Assembly (NCBI GenBank): GCA_937893485.1
Contig: CALBJL010000049.1
Location: 1 to 62,766, forward strand
Reading direction: 5' to 3'
Length of the DNA stretch: 62,766 nt
Source: an uncultured bacterium
GTDB taxonomy: Bacteria; Bacillota; Clostridia; Lachnospirales; Lachnospiraceae
The notes under the pieces were generated by a model that saw nothing but the letters and a program-made list of their open reading frames with translations, was not told the origin of the DNA and did no database searches. This document shows, one piece after another, positions 8,539 through 17,180 of the stretch; within the stretch, counting starts at the first letter, position 1, and each line of letters starts with the position of its first letter. Both the position numbers and the translations under genes were made by a program.

Positions 8539-8582
8539 AAAAAACGGTAACAGGATGAAAGAAAACAAAAAGGACGGTCTCA

Positions 8583-9053
8583 ATGACAATAGAATTATTT
8601 TTTTCGAAGCTGCTCAGCAATCAGGTTCTGATGGGTGGAATTGCCGGATGGTTTGCGGCTCAGTTTTGCAAGACACTGCTCTATGCAATTATCAATCATA
8701 AACTGGATATCAGTCGTTTCTGGGGGGATGGCGGCATGCCTTCCGCACATTCGTCTACGGTGAGCTGTATGGCAGTAACGGCAGGGATCGTGTATGGCGT
8801 GGAGTCCTTTCCGTTTGCGGTCTGTGTGATTGTGGCACTGATCACGATGCGTGACGCGATGGGCGTGCGTCTGGAGACCGGAAAGCAGGCAAAGCTGCTC
8901 AATGAAATGGTGCGTCTGTTTTCGAAGGACAATCCCAGTCTGCCGGAGGAACGTCTGAAAGAATTTGTCGGACATACGCCGATGCAGGTATTGATGGGAT
9001 GTGTGACCGGCTGTGTGATGGCAGTGCTGATCCATATTGCATTCTATATGTGA
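8583..9053 (+). CDS. Divergent PAP2 family membrane protein (YuiD/DUF212)
   Basis: The 156-residue protein matches the YuiD/DUF212 type: MGGIAGWFAAQFCKTLL near the N terminus, the conserved WGDGGMPSAHSSTVSCMA (about 47-65), ITMRDAMGVRLETGKQAKLLN (about 95-110; quoted in part) and a C-terminal GHTPMQVLMGCVTGC. At least three membrane helices are visible. The family is related to PAP2 lipid phosphatases, and the PSAHS motif is the remnant of the PAP2 active site, but the activity is uncharacterised. The MATE gene follows 54 bases downstream on the same strand. Confidence 0.88.
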   Translation: MTIELFFSKLLSNQVLMGGIAGWFAAQFCKTLLYAIINHKLDISRFWGDGGMPSAHSSTVSCMAVTAGIVYGVESFPFAVCVIVALITMRDAMGVRLETGKQAKLLNEMVRLFSKDNPSLPEERLKEFVGHTPMQVLMGCVTGCVMAVLIHIAFYM

Positions 9054-9107
9054 CAGAGGATAAGCAGCGTTTGGGAAACGTTCAGGTGATAGAGGTTAGT
9101 AATAGGA

Positions 9108-10442
9108 ATGAGAGATTTAACCAAGGGCAATCCGATGAAACAGATCCTTCTGTTTATGATGCCCATTTTGATAGGAAATGTACTACAGTTGACTTATAGT
9201 CTGGTGGATACCCGTGTGGTAGGCTCCGTCTTGGGAGATACTGCGCTGGCGGCTGTCGGGGCGACGACCTCGCTGAGTACGCTCGTGATCGGATTTTTGC
9301 AGGGACTGACAAATGGCTTTGCCGTGATCGTGGCACGTTTTTTCGGCGCAGGGGACAAACAGGGACTGAAGCGCTCGGTAGCGGCGGCGAGTGTGCTGTC
9401 ATTGGGAGTCAGTGCAGCGCTGACTCTGGTCAGCATTGTATTTTTGCCGCAGATTTTCAGCGTGCTGCATGTCGGAAGTGATATTTATGCACTGTCCTAC
9501 GAATATATTGTAGTGATTTTTGCCGGAATGACGGTATCGATGCTGTATAATCTGTGCGCGGCGCTGCTGCGTGCGATCGGTGATTCCGTAACACCGCTCA
9601 TTTTTCTGGCGATTTCTGTCGTGTTAAATATTTTTGGCGATCTGTTCTGTATCTGCGTGCTCGATATGGGTGTGTGCGGCGCTGCGGCAGCAACGGTTGT
9701 GTCACAGCTGTTTGCTACCGTGCTGTGTCTCGTGTTTATTTATAAAAGATATGAGATTCTGCACGTGCAGCGTGAGAACTTCGGATTTTCGCGCGATCTG
9801 GTACGCAATCTGCTCAGTTGTGGATTGTCGATGGGATTTATGGGATGTCTCGTGAATATCGGTACGGTCGCGTTGCAGACCGGTATCAACACGCTTGGAA
9901 ATGACATTATTGTCGCACATACGGCGGCGCGCAAGCTGACAGAGCTGTTTATGCTGGCGTTCGGTGTGATCGGAACGACGATGGCGACGTATTCCGGACA
10001 GAATTTTGGTGCGGGACGCATTGACCGCGTCAAGGAGGGTGTGCGCGCAGCGCTGACCATCGTACTGATCTGGTGCGGGGTCGTGCTGGTGTGCAGCTAT
10101 ACGATTGCACCGGTTCTGATCCGTCTGGTGACAGGCACTAAGAGTGAGACAGTTGTTGCTGCGGCATGGTCTTATCTGAAATTTGACACCCTGCTGTACT
10201 GGGTGACAGCGGTCATCGTTGTGCTGCGTAATACGATGCAGGGTATCGGCGATTATGTGACACCGATCATATCGAGCAGTGTAGAGTGCATCGGCAAGAT
10301 TATTCTCGTGAATCTGCTCGTGGAGCCGTTCGGCTACTGGGGTATCATCGTAGCCGAGCCGATTACATGGTGTTTTATGGTGATCCCGCTGATCGTACAG
10401 TACATACGCAATCCGCTGTTGAAAAAGGTAAATCAGATATAG
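9108..10442 (+). CDS. MATE family multidrug/metabolite efflux transporter
   Basis: The 444-residue membrane protein shows the two-times-six helix MATE layout, with MKQILLFMMPILIGNVLQ and LVDTRVVGSVLGDTALAAVG at the N terminus and the repeat of the same pattern around residues 235-290 (NIGTVALQTGINTLGNDIIV, AYSGQNFGAG-type loop TYSGQNFGAGR). MATE proteins export cationic drugs or metabolites in exchange for Na+ or H+. It is probably cotranscribed with the PAP2-like gene. The MerR-type regulator gene converges on it from the opposite strand, 10 bases away, but the MerR operator lies at the far side of that gene, so regulation by it is not shown. Confidence 0.88.
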   Translation: MRDLTKGNPMKQILLFMMPILIGNVLQLTYSLVDTRVVGSVLGDTALAAVGATTSLSTLVIGFLQGLTNGFAVIVARFFGAGDKQGLKRSVAAASVLSLGVSAALTLVSIVFLPQIFSVLHVGSDIYALSYEYIVVIFAGMTVSMLYNLCAALLRAIGDSVTPLIFLAISVVLNIFGDLFCICVLDMGVCGAAAATVVSQLFATVLCLVFIYKRYEILHVQRENFGFSRDLVRNLLSCGLSMGFMGCLVNIGTVALQTGINTLGNDIIVAHTAARKLTELFMLAFGVIGTTMATYSGQNFGAGRIDRVKEGVRAALTIVLIWCGVVLVCSYTIAPVLIRLVTGTKSETVVAAAWSYLKFDTLLYWVTAVIVVLRNTMQGIGDYVTPIISSSVECIGKIILVNLLVEPFGYWGIIVAEPITWCFMVIPLIVQYIRNPLLKKVNQI

Positions 10443-10452
10443 ATGGCTGTAT

Positions 10453-11244
10453 CTAAAACAAATCGTTTTTGACCGGTATGGCAACCTGTGTAATATAATC
10501 ACTGCTATTCCCGCCACGGTTCGGTGGTCCTTCTAAATAAATACAGCGATAGTGTCCGGCTGTTTCTACATGGTTCAGCCGGACATATTCATTTAAAGCA
10601 GAAATCGCAGTCCCAAGTCCCTCATATGCTCCGCGGTAATAGATACATAAGGCAGGTGTCTCGGCAAATTCCTGCCGCTCTGCGCCGGCGAATTCTTCCT
10701 TGACAGGAATGCAGCACATGAGATCCAGATCATCAAGCCCGTTTCCCATACGGACTGTAAACATCCGGGCGATCATAGACATCATGCCTGTTTTCGCGGC
10801 TGCAATGTATGTGTCGCGCAGCCTGGCTGCGGCATCCCCGGTATCCGTGCACTGATACCTGCGGCAGAAGCATATCTGCTGCGGAAGCTGTATCCGGTGT
10901 ATCCGCAGATCCCCCTCCTTCGTAGAGCGTGCCTGAAGCATCTGGATATTGCGGTCTAACGCGGCGCGCAGATTCATCAGACGCTCAAGATAGAGATCCA
11001 TATTTTCGGTATCATAGTAGTAGCTTGCGATTTCCGCAAGTGACAGACCGAGCGCCTGCAGAGACCGGATCGAGCGGATCTGTGTCATATTGTCCGCTGT
11101 GTAATACCGGTAACCGCTCTGTTCATCTTTGACAGCAGGTGTCAGCAGACCCATCTTTTCGTAGACCAGAATGGTCTTTCTGGTCACACCGAGAATTTTC
11201 GTAATCTCGCCCATTTGAAACAAATTCTCACCATATTTCTTCAT
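10453..11244 (-). CDS. MerR family transcriptional regulator with GyrI-like effector domain
   Basis: The 263-residue protein has a MerR DNA-binding domain (about 10-75: FQMGEITKILGVTRKTILVY, then GLLTPAVKDEQSGYRYYTAD), a dimerisation coiled coil (about 78-110) and a C-terminal AraC/GyrI-type effector domain ending IYLEGPPNRGGNSSDYITQV, as in BmrR-like regulators that bind small hydrophobic cations. The ATG at 11244 is preceded by AAGGAAC; an upstream in-frame TTG at 11262 is less likely. The divergent promoter at 11299-11329 has the 19-bp spacer and dyad typical of MerR activation, so the protein probably twists and activates that promoter. Confidence 0.86.
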   Translation of the reverse strand: MKKYGENLFQMGEITKILGVTRKTILVYEKMGLLTPAVKDEQSGYRYYTADNMTQIRSIRSLQALGLSLAEIASYYYDTENMDLYLERLMNLRAALDRNIQMLQARSTKEGDLRIHRIQLPQQICFCRRYQCTDTGDAAARLRDTYIAAAKTGMMSMIARMFTVRMGNGLDDLDLMCCIPVKEEFAGAERQEFAETPALCIYYRGAYEGLGTAISALNEYVRLNHVETAGHYRCIYLEGPPNRGGNSSDYITQVAIPVKNDLF

Positions 11245-11298
11245 AGTAATGTTCCTTATCAAATGCTGTTATTGTTCACCGTAACGGGATCGATTTAC

Positions 11299-11329
11299 TT
11301 GACTCGACCCCTAAGGTACAGTGTATAAT
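11299..11329 (+). promoter_or_regulatory. MerR-type promoter: 19-bp spacer with central dyad
   Basis: TTGACT (-35, 11299-11304) and TATAAT (-10, 11324-11329) are separated by 19 bp instead of 17. The spacer holds the dyad ACT-N2-ACC-N5-GGT-N2-AGT (11302-11322), centred between the two elements. This is the standard architecture of promoters activated by MerR proteins, and a MerR gene is divergent 55 bases away. It reads toward the secreted-protein gene at 11396. Confidence 0.82.
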
Positions 11330-11341
11330 CAGTTTACCAAA

Positions 11342-11362
11342 ACCTTGTAGGATCTACAAGGT
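11342..11362 (+). promoter_or_regulatory. 9-bp hairpin in the leader downstream of the MerR promoter
   Basis: ACCTTGTAG and CTACAAGGT pair around GAT just after the expected transcription start; a T6 run follows only 8 bases later, so partial attenuation is possible but not typical. Confidence 0.45.
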
Positions 11363-11395
11363 GAAGATTATTTTTTGACAAGAGGGAGGTATGGT

Positions 11396-13300
11396 ATGAA
11401 AGATATGAGTCAAAAAAGAACAAACCTGTTAAAAAGATCCGTAATCTTCGCTCTGATAATGGCTATGCTGATCACGCTGATTCCTACAGACACATTTGCT
11501 GCATCAGTCGCTTATCTGACAGAAGATCCGAATGCCGATCTTTATCCATTTCCGTTAGACATGGATTTCCTGTCGAACTATCTGTACGGCAGTGAGGAAA
11601 ACACAAAGGGTAAAGTGTTTGCGACCTATGGGCGCGAAGTTCCGAAAGAATGGATACCCCGCGAGATGCCGCCCAGCCTTCAGAGCAGTTACTGGGGTAA
11701 GGCTGTGGTACATACCACGGTAGCAAAGGCGTATTTCTATCCGGGTCAACCACTGATCGACTACCATAAAAAGCGGATTGAGGAGTTGAATCAGACCGCT
11801 TATCCTTATCTGGGAACCCATCCCGAAGGTCAGGCAAATCTCGCTTTTTATTGTGCAGAAACGAGTGAATTTCAAGTCATTGCATACAATGCAGAGTGGG
11901 TCGCTATCTGGAGCCCGGGTGCAATTGATGTCGGTCAGGGACTTTCAAGTACCTGTGGCGGACTCGGAACGGAGCAGTACGCCAGCTGGAAACCGGGTGT
12001 GTATTTTATGCCGCGCAAGTACGTTTACATCACCGATGCGAGAAATCAGCAGTTAGAGATACCGAAGATCACAGCATCGGGAACGGCAACATGTAATATT
12101 TATGTAAAGACAACCCCGGCAAGTGATAATTATGTAGCTTCGGGACTGATCGAGACGAACCAGCTGTTTCAGGTGACAAAGACGACTCCGATCAATGGAC
12201 ATTATCAGATTTATTATAAGCAGGGACTTTACTATGTTAATGCCAAATATGTAAACCTGCGGATGTCAGGCGAAAACAAGCCTGCGATGCAGTATAATGC
12301 GGTTGTCACAGCCAGTGATCCGGTTGATATCACCTCTCAGGCAAATGCATCTGCCGCTGTAGAGGGAACTGTGAAAAAAGATGCCAAACTTCAGGTCGTT
12401 AAGAAAAACGCGGGCAACGGTTATTCACAGGTGTGGTTTAATTCAAAGAAGTGCTATATCCCTACAAAGTGTCTGGGTGACTTTGAAGATTATTATTCGC
12501 TCGCAGACATCAAGAAACTGGGAAAAGCGAAGGGAACGCTCGTCCTCAATGCACCGTGGTCCGGGTTGGGCAACACAGCGTATACGGCAGAGGGCTTGAA
12601 AATCCTGAAAAAAAATCATATGAATGAGGGTAAAGCAGCGCAGAAAATTGCTGCCATCAATGGATCTTATCACATGAGTGATGGCGACAGTGCTACCGTG
12701 TATGGAATCAACAAATATACCTATTATTCGGAAGACTTCCCGGATTATAAGGAAAAGGTGACGATATACAAAATACTGTATAATGGAAAAGTATGCTACA
12801 CCATGGATCTGGGGCATGAAACAATTAACTATTACCCCGGCAATAAGTATTCAAAAAAGGTGACTGCGGAGACGAAACAGCTTTGGATCTATTGTAATAA
12901 AAATAGTGGTGGCGGATACTTGGAAGCCTATAAGATAGACGGTTACTATTACTACTATAAACTGGATGATATTGCATACCTGATGTCCGGAACAAATAAA
13001 TCCTTTAACGTAACATATGATAAGGCGCACGATGCAATTATCATTAACAGTATGACTCCGTATAAGGGGAAGGCTGCGACTTTGAAGAAAGGCAACGGCA
13101 AAAAACATAAAGTGACCGTTCCCACCACCAGTATTGTGTGGGACGACGAAGTAGTTGGAATCCCCTGCTACAAGATCGATGGCAAGTATTATGTATCAGC
13201 GGCTGCCATTGCTGCATTGACAGATTCACGCTTTGAAGATACCCATTATGGGTGGAGTATCGCAACGACCAGACCGAACAAAATTGACGCTTACGGCTAA
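11396..13300 (+). CDS. Secreted protein with SH3-like and copper-amine-oxidase-N-like modules
   Basis: The 634-residue product has a Sec signal peptide (SVIFALIMAMLITLIPTDTF, cleavage near FAA, residue about 32). The mature part has an N-terminal unknown region, two SH3-like stretches (about 215-290 and 300-365, with IYVKTTPASDNYVASGLIET and VDITSQANASAAVEGTVKKD), a central region and a C-terminal segment IPCYKIDGKYYVSAAAIAAL that resembles the copper-amine-oxidase N-terminal stalk domain common in clostridial surface proteins. The start ATG follows AGAGGGAGG by 6 bases. It is the only gene downstream of the MerR-type promoter and may be its target. Its function is unknown. Confidence 0.65.
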   Translation: MKDMSQKRTNLLKRSVIFALIMAMLITLIPTDTFAASVAYLTEDPNADLYPFPLDMDFLSNYLYGSEENTKGKVFATYGREVPKEWIPREMPPSLQSSYWGKAVVHTTVAKAYFYPGQPLIDYHKKRIEELNQTAYPYLGTHPEGQANLAFYCAETSEFQVIAYNAEWVAIWSPGAIDVGQGLSSTCGGLGTEQYASWKPGVYFMPRKYVYITDARNQQLEIPKITASGTATCNIYVKTTPASDNYVASGLIETNQLFQVTKTTPINGHYQIYYKQGLYYVNAKYVNLRMSGENKPAMQYNAVVTASDPVDITSQANASAAVEGTVKKDAKLQVVKKNAGNGYSQVWFNSKKCYIPTKCLGDFEDYYSLADIKKLGKAKGTLVLNAPWSGLGNTAYTAEGLKILKKNHMNEGKAAQKIAAINGSYHMSDGDSATVYGINKYTYYSEDFPDYKEKVTIYKILYNGKVCYTMDLGHETINYYPGNKYSKKVTAETKQLWIYCNKNSGGGYLEAYKIDGYYYYYKLDDIAYLMSGTNKSFNVTYDKAHDAIIINSMTPYKGKAATLKKGNGKKHKVTVPTTSIVWDDEVVGIPCYKIDGKYYVSAAAIAALTDSRFEDTHYGWSIATTRPNKIDAYG

Positions 13301-13342
13301 AATAGAGAAGGTTGTGAAATAAAATAGTTTTATAATAATAAG

Positions 13343-13370
13343 GACCTTGGGCTCGATTGAACCCAAGGTC
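13343..13370. terminator. Bidirectional terminator between the secreted-protein gene and pyrG
   Basis: GACCTTGGG and CCCAAGGTC pair around a 10-base loop, followed by TTTGTT; the two flanking genes converge here. Confidence 0.75.
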
Positions 13371-13389
13371 TTTGTTGCTGCGTTGATCT

Positions 13390-14994
13390 TTATTTCTGGT
13401 AATTGATGGCTGCCTCCACAAATCCGCGGAACAGCGGATGCGGGCGGTTCGGACGGGATTTGAGCTCCGGGTGTGCCTGTGTCGCCACAAACCACGGATG
13501 TGCAGGCTCCTCGATCATTTCCACGATATGTCCGTCTGGAGACAGACCGGAGAGCATCATGCCGTTCTCTGTGAGCACCGTGCGGTAATCATTGTTGACC
13601 TCGTAGCGGTGGCGGTGGCGCTCGTGAATCGTCTTGCTACCATAAAGCGCGTATGCCTTTGAGGCTTCATCCAGCTCACACGGGTAAGAGCCGAGACGCA
13701 GTGTACCGCCAATATCGCCGTCCTCGTCCTGATCCGGCATTAAAGCGATGACCGGGTGGGTCGTCTGCGGGTCTAACTCGATACTGTGCGCATCGTGCAG
13801 ACCGCAGACATGGCGGGCAAATTCAATGATAGCGACCTGCATGCCGAGACACAGACCGAGATAGGGAACCCCGTGTTCACGTGCATACCGGCAGGCGGTA
13901 ATCATGCCTTCCACGCCGCGTGTGCCGAAGCCGCCGGGTACAAGGATGCCGCTGACATCCGAAAGCAGGCTGTCGACGGTCTCATCCGTTACGAGCTCGG
14001 AATCGACCCATTTGATATTTACGGTACAACGGCTCGCAATGCCGCCATGCTTGAGTGCTTCTACGACAGAGATATATGCGTCATGCAGCTGCGTATACTT
14101 TCCGACAAGAGCGACTGTCACTTCCTTATCCGGGTGACGCAGGGCATCTACCATGTCTTCCCAGTCTTTCAGATCCGGTTCGGGGCAGTCGAGCTCGAGA
14201 CACTCGCAAGCTACCTTTGCCAGATTTTCCCGCTCCATTGCCAGCGGCGCTTCATACAGATATTCCACATCCAGATTTTGCAGTACATGGCTGCTGGGAA
14301 CGTTACAAAACAGGGCAATTTTGTCTTTTAATCCTTGATCGAGCGGCTGTTCGCTGCGGCAGACAATAACATCCGGCTGGATGCCCATTCCCTGCAGCTC
14401 TTTGACCGAAGCCTGTGTCGGCTTGGTTTTCAGCTCGCCCGAAGCGCGGATATAGGGGATCAGTGTCACATGGATCAGCATCGCATTTTCATGACCGACC
14501 TCATGCTGGAACTGACGGATAGACTCTAAAAACGGCTGGCTTTCGATATCGCCGACCGTGCCGCCCACCTCAATGATCGCGATATGTGTCTCGCCGGAGG
14601 TGTAGTTGCGGTAAAAACGGCTCTTGATCTCATTGGTAATATGAGGGATCACCTGCACCGTGCCGCCGCCGTAGTCGCCGCGCCGCTCCTTTTGCAGGAC
14701 AGACCAGTAAATTTTACCGGTAGTAACATTTGAATTTTTGGTTAAACTTTCATCAATGAAGCGTTCATAGTGTCCGAGGTCGAGGTCTGTCTCTGTACCG
14801 TCATCGGTGACGAACACTTCGCCGTGCTGAATGGGATTCATCGTTCCGGGGTCGATATTGATATAAGGATCAAATTTCTGCATCGTTACAGTGTAACCGC
14901 GAGCCTTGAGCAGACGGCCGAGTGAAGCGGCAGTGATTCCTTTTCCGAGACCGGAAACAACGCCACCAGTGACAAATACATATTTTACGGACAT
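13390..14994 (-). CDS. pyrG: CTP synthase
   Basis: The 534-residue enzyme makes CTP from UTP, ATP and glutamine. The N-terminal synthetase domain starts MSVKYVFVTGGVVSGLGKG with the P-loop and contains KFDPYINIDPGTMNPIQHGE. The class I glutamine amidotransferase domain (about 290-534) has the nucleophile motif PYLGLCLGMQVAIIEFAR (Cys) and a C-terminal HPE in ATQAHPELKSRP. The ATG at 14994 gives the standard family N terminus and is preceded by GGAGGAAGC; an ATG 15 bases upstream overlaps that site. It is a single-gene unit ended by the shared terminator at 13343-13370. Confidence 0.97.
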   Translation of the reverse strand: MSVKYVFVTGGVVSGLGKGITAASLGRLLKARGYTVTMQKFDPYINIDPGTMNPIQHGEVFVTDDGTETDLDLGHYERFIDESLTKNSNVTTGKIYWSVLQKERRGDYGGGTVQVIPHITNEIKSRFYRNYTSGETHIAIIEVGGTVGDIESQPFLESIRQFQHEVGHENAMLIHVTLIPYIRASGELKTKPTQASVKELQGMGIQPDVIVCRSEQPLDQGLKDKIALFCNVPSSHVLQNLDVEYLYEAPLAMERENLAKVACECLELDCPEPDLKDWEDMVDALRHPDKEVTVALVGKYTQLHDAYISVVEALKHGGIASRCTVNIKWVDSELVTDETVDSLLSDVSGILVPGGFGTRGVEGMITACRYAREHGVPYLGLCLGMQVAIIEFARHVCGLHDAHSIELDPQTTHPVIALMPDQDEDGDIGGTLRLGSYPCELDEASKAYALYGSKTIHERHRHRYEVNNDYRTVLTENGMMLSGLSPDGHIVEMIEEPAHPWFVATQAHPELKSRPNRPHPLFRGFVEAAINYQK

Positions 14995-15038
14995 GATAGC
15001 TTCCTCCATAGGTAATAGAATTCTAATTTTGCTACGAT

Positions 15039-15082
15039 ATTATACATCAAAGTATTATACATCCCGTGCCGGAAGATTTCCA
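15039..15082 (-). promoter_or_regulatory. pyrG promoter region with two -10 elements
   Basis: On the minus strand TGGAAA (15077-15082), 17-bp spacer and TATAAT (15054-15059) form one promoter. A second TATAAT lies 15 bases downstream (15039-15044) within a repeated GATGTATAAT. Two overlapping starts are possible. Confidence 0.5.
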
Positions 15083-15159
15083 GCGGGTTGCAGAGGATTT
15101 CTCTTAATATAATAAACTATTTCTTTAGAAAATGTTTATAAAAAACGGAAAAGTACATA

Positions 15160-15188
15160 TTGAAATCAAACAGGTTTGCTCTTATAAT
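15160..15188 (+). promoter_or_regulatory. ftsH promoter
   Basis: TTGAAA (15160-15165), 17-bp spacer, TATAAT (15183-15188). Its position rules out in-frame starts upstream of it and supports the ATG at 15231. Confidence 0.8.
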
Positions 15189-15230
15189 GGTAGAAAGTAC
15201 GACAAGAGAAAGAAAGTTGGTAATTGGTCT

Positions 15231-17180
15231 ATGGAAAATGGTAATTTCGGAGGCGGAGGTAACAATCCGAATAACAACAATAACAATCAAAACGGAGGAA
15301 ACAACAATCGCGGCGGCGGTGGACCGAGAAACAACCGGAACGGCCAGATGGTCATGGTATTCGTGCTCATCACACTTGTGGCGCTGCTGTTCATGAGTCT
15401 GGTCAGCAAGTGGCAGACGCAGATGACTGCACAGGAGATCTCGTATACGGAATTCCTGAAGATGGTCGAGGACGGCAAGGTAGAGAGTGTGGGTCTGGGT
15501 TCCCAGCAGATCGATATCACACCGAAACCGGATAAGAATGAGATTATACCGGTCACTTACTATACAGGATATGTCGGTGATGATGATCTGATTCCGACGT
15601 TGAAAGAGGCTGGTGTAGAGATCAGGGGTGAGATCCCTGACAACACAGCAGGATGGATCTACAATATTGTGAGCTTCCTGCTCCCGATTGTGATCCTGTG
15701 GGCATTGCTGGGATTCCTCATGAAGCGTATGGGCGGCGGTCCGATGGGCGTCGGCAAAAATACGGCAAAGGTCTATGTCGAGAAAAAAACCGGAGTGACG
15801 TTTAAGGATGTTGCCGGACAGGACGAGGCAAAGGAATCGTTACAGGAGGTTGTGGATTTTCTGCATAATCCGAGAAAATATACGCAGATCGGTGCAAAGC
15901 TGCCGAAGGGAGCCCTGCTTGTAGGCCCTCCCGGAACCGGTAAGACGCTGCTCGCAAAGGCAGTCGCAGGAGAGGCTGGCGTACCGTTCTTCTCACTGGC
16001 GGGTTCCGATTTTGTGGAAATGTTCGTCGGAGTCGGTGCTTCGCGTGTGCGTGATCTGTTCAAGGAAGCGCAGAAACAGGCACCCTGTATCATTTTTATT
16101 GATGAGATTGACGCGATCGGAAAGAGCCGTGATACCAGATATGGCGGCAATGACGAGCGCGAGCAGACATTGAACCAGCTGCTGGCGGAGATGGATGGTT
16201 TTGATACCTCCAAGGGTCTGCTCATTCTGGCAGCGACGAACCGGCCGGAGGTATTGGATAAGGCATTGCTGCGCCCGGGTCGTTTTGACCGGCGTATCAT
16301 TGTTGACAAGCCGGATCAGAAGGGTCGTCTGGAGACCTTGAAGGTACACTCCAAGGATGTCAAGATGGATGAGACCGTCGATCTGAATGCGATCGCACTG
16401 GCATCTGCCGGTCTGGTCGGATCAGATCTGGCAAATATTATTAACGAGGCAGCGATCAACGCGGTAAAACACGGCAGAGCCTTTGTGAACCAGAGTGATC
16501 TGTTTGAGGCGTTTGAGATCGTGGCTGTCGGCGGCAAGGAGAAGAAGGATCGCACGATGAGCGATCAGGAGCGCAAGATCGTTTCATATCATGAGGTTGG
16601 TCATGCGATGGTGGCCGCTTTGCAGAAAAATACCGAACCGGTACAAAAGATCACGATTGTTCCCCGTACAATGGGAGCGCTCGGCTATACGTTACAGACG
16701 CCGGAGGAGGAGAAGTTCTTACAGACGAAGGACGAATTGCTGGCGAAGATCCGTACCTATATGGCAGGTCGTGCGGCGGAGGAGCTGGTATTCCAGTCTG
16801 CGACGAGCGGAGCTTCAAACGATATTGAGATGGCAACACGTATCGCGCGTGCGATGGTGACACAGTACGGTATGTCGGAGGAATTCGGCATGATGAGCCT
16901 CGAATCAGTAGAAAATCATTATCTGGATGGCCGTCCGGTACTAAACTGTGGTGAGGAGACTGCGGCACAGATCGATAAGGTCGTACAGAAGATGATCAAG
17001 GATGCCTATGACGAGGCGACCAGACTGCTTGCAGAGAACCGAGAGATTCTTGACCGGATCTCCGATCACTTGTATGAGAAAGAGACAATCACCGGCAAAG
17101 AATTCATGAAGATTTTCCGTGAAATGAAGGATCTGCCCGATCCGGATGCGGAGAAAAAGGACGAGGACAATGGCGTTTGA
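15231..17180 (+). CDS. ftsH: ATP-dependent zinc metalloprotease FtsH
   Basis: The 649-residue membrane AAA+ protease degrades unneeded or damaged membrane and cytosolic proteins. The layout is a Gly/Asn-rich N terminus (residues 1-40), membrane helix (about 42-62), extracytoplasmic loop, second helix (about 142-163), AAA domain with Walker A GPPGTGKT (232-239) and Walker B IIFIDEIDA, and the peptidase with the zinc site HEVGH (454-458). The Asn/Gly-rich start is unusually low in complexity (runs of Asn and Gly codons at 15236-15330). The ATG at 15231 lies 43 bases after the promoter -10. The 3' end overlaps uvrC by 11 bases. Confidence 0.96.
   Translation: MENGNFGGGGNNPNNNNNNQNGGNNNRGGGGPRNNRNGQMVMVFVLITLVALLFMSLVSKWQTQMTAQEISYTEFLKMVEDGKVESVGLGSQQIDITPKPDKNEIIPVTYYTGYVGDDDLIPTLKEAGVEIRGEIPDNTAGWIYNIVSFLLPIVILWALLGFLMKRMGGGPMGVGKNTAKVYVEKKTGVTFKDVAGQDEAKESLQEVVDFLHNPRKYTQIGAKLPKGALLVGPPGTGKTLLAKAVAGEAGVPFFSLAGSDFVEMFVGVGASRVRDLFKEAQKQAPCIIFIDEIDAIGKSRDTRYGGNDEREQTLNQLLAEMDGFDTSKGLLILAATNRPEVLDKALLRPGRFDRRIIVDKPDQKGRLETLKVHSKDVKMDETVDLNAIALASAGLVGSDLANIINEAAINAVKHGRAFVNQSDLFEAFEIVAVGGKEKKDRTMSDQERKIVSYHEVGHAMVAALQKNTEPVQKITIVPRTMGALGYTLQTPEEEKFLQTKDELLAKIRTYMAGRAAEELVFQSATSGASNDIEMATRIARAMVTQYGMSEEFGMMSLESVENHYLDGRPVLNCGEETAAQIDKVVQKMIKDAYDEATRLLAENREILDRISDHLYEKETITGKEFMKIFREMKDLPDPDAEKKDEDNGV

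Noticed and set aside
15132..15230. N-terminally extended ftsH
   Set aside because: The extension would begin upstream of the TTGAAA/TATAAT promoter and lacks family similarity.
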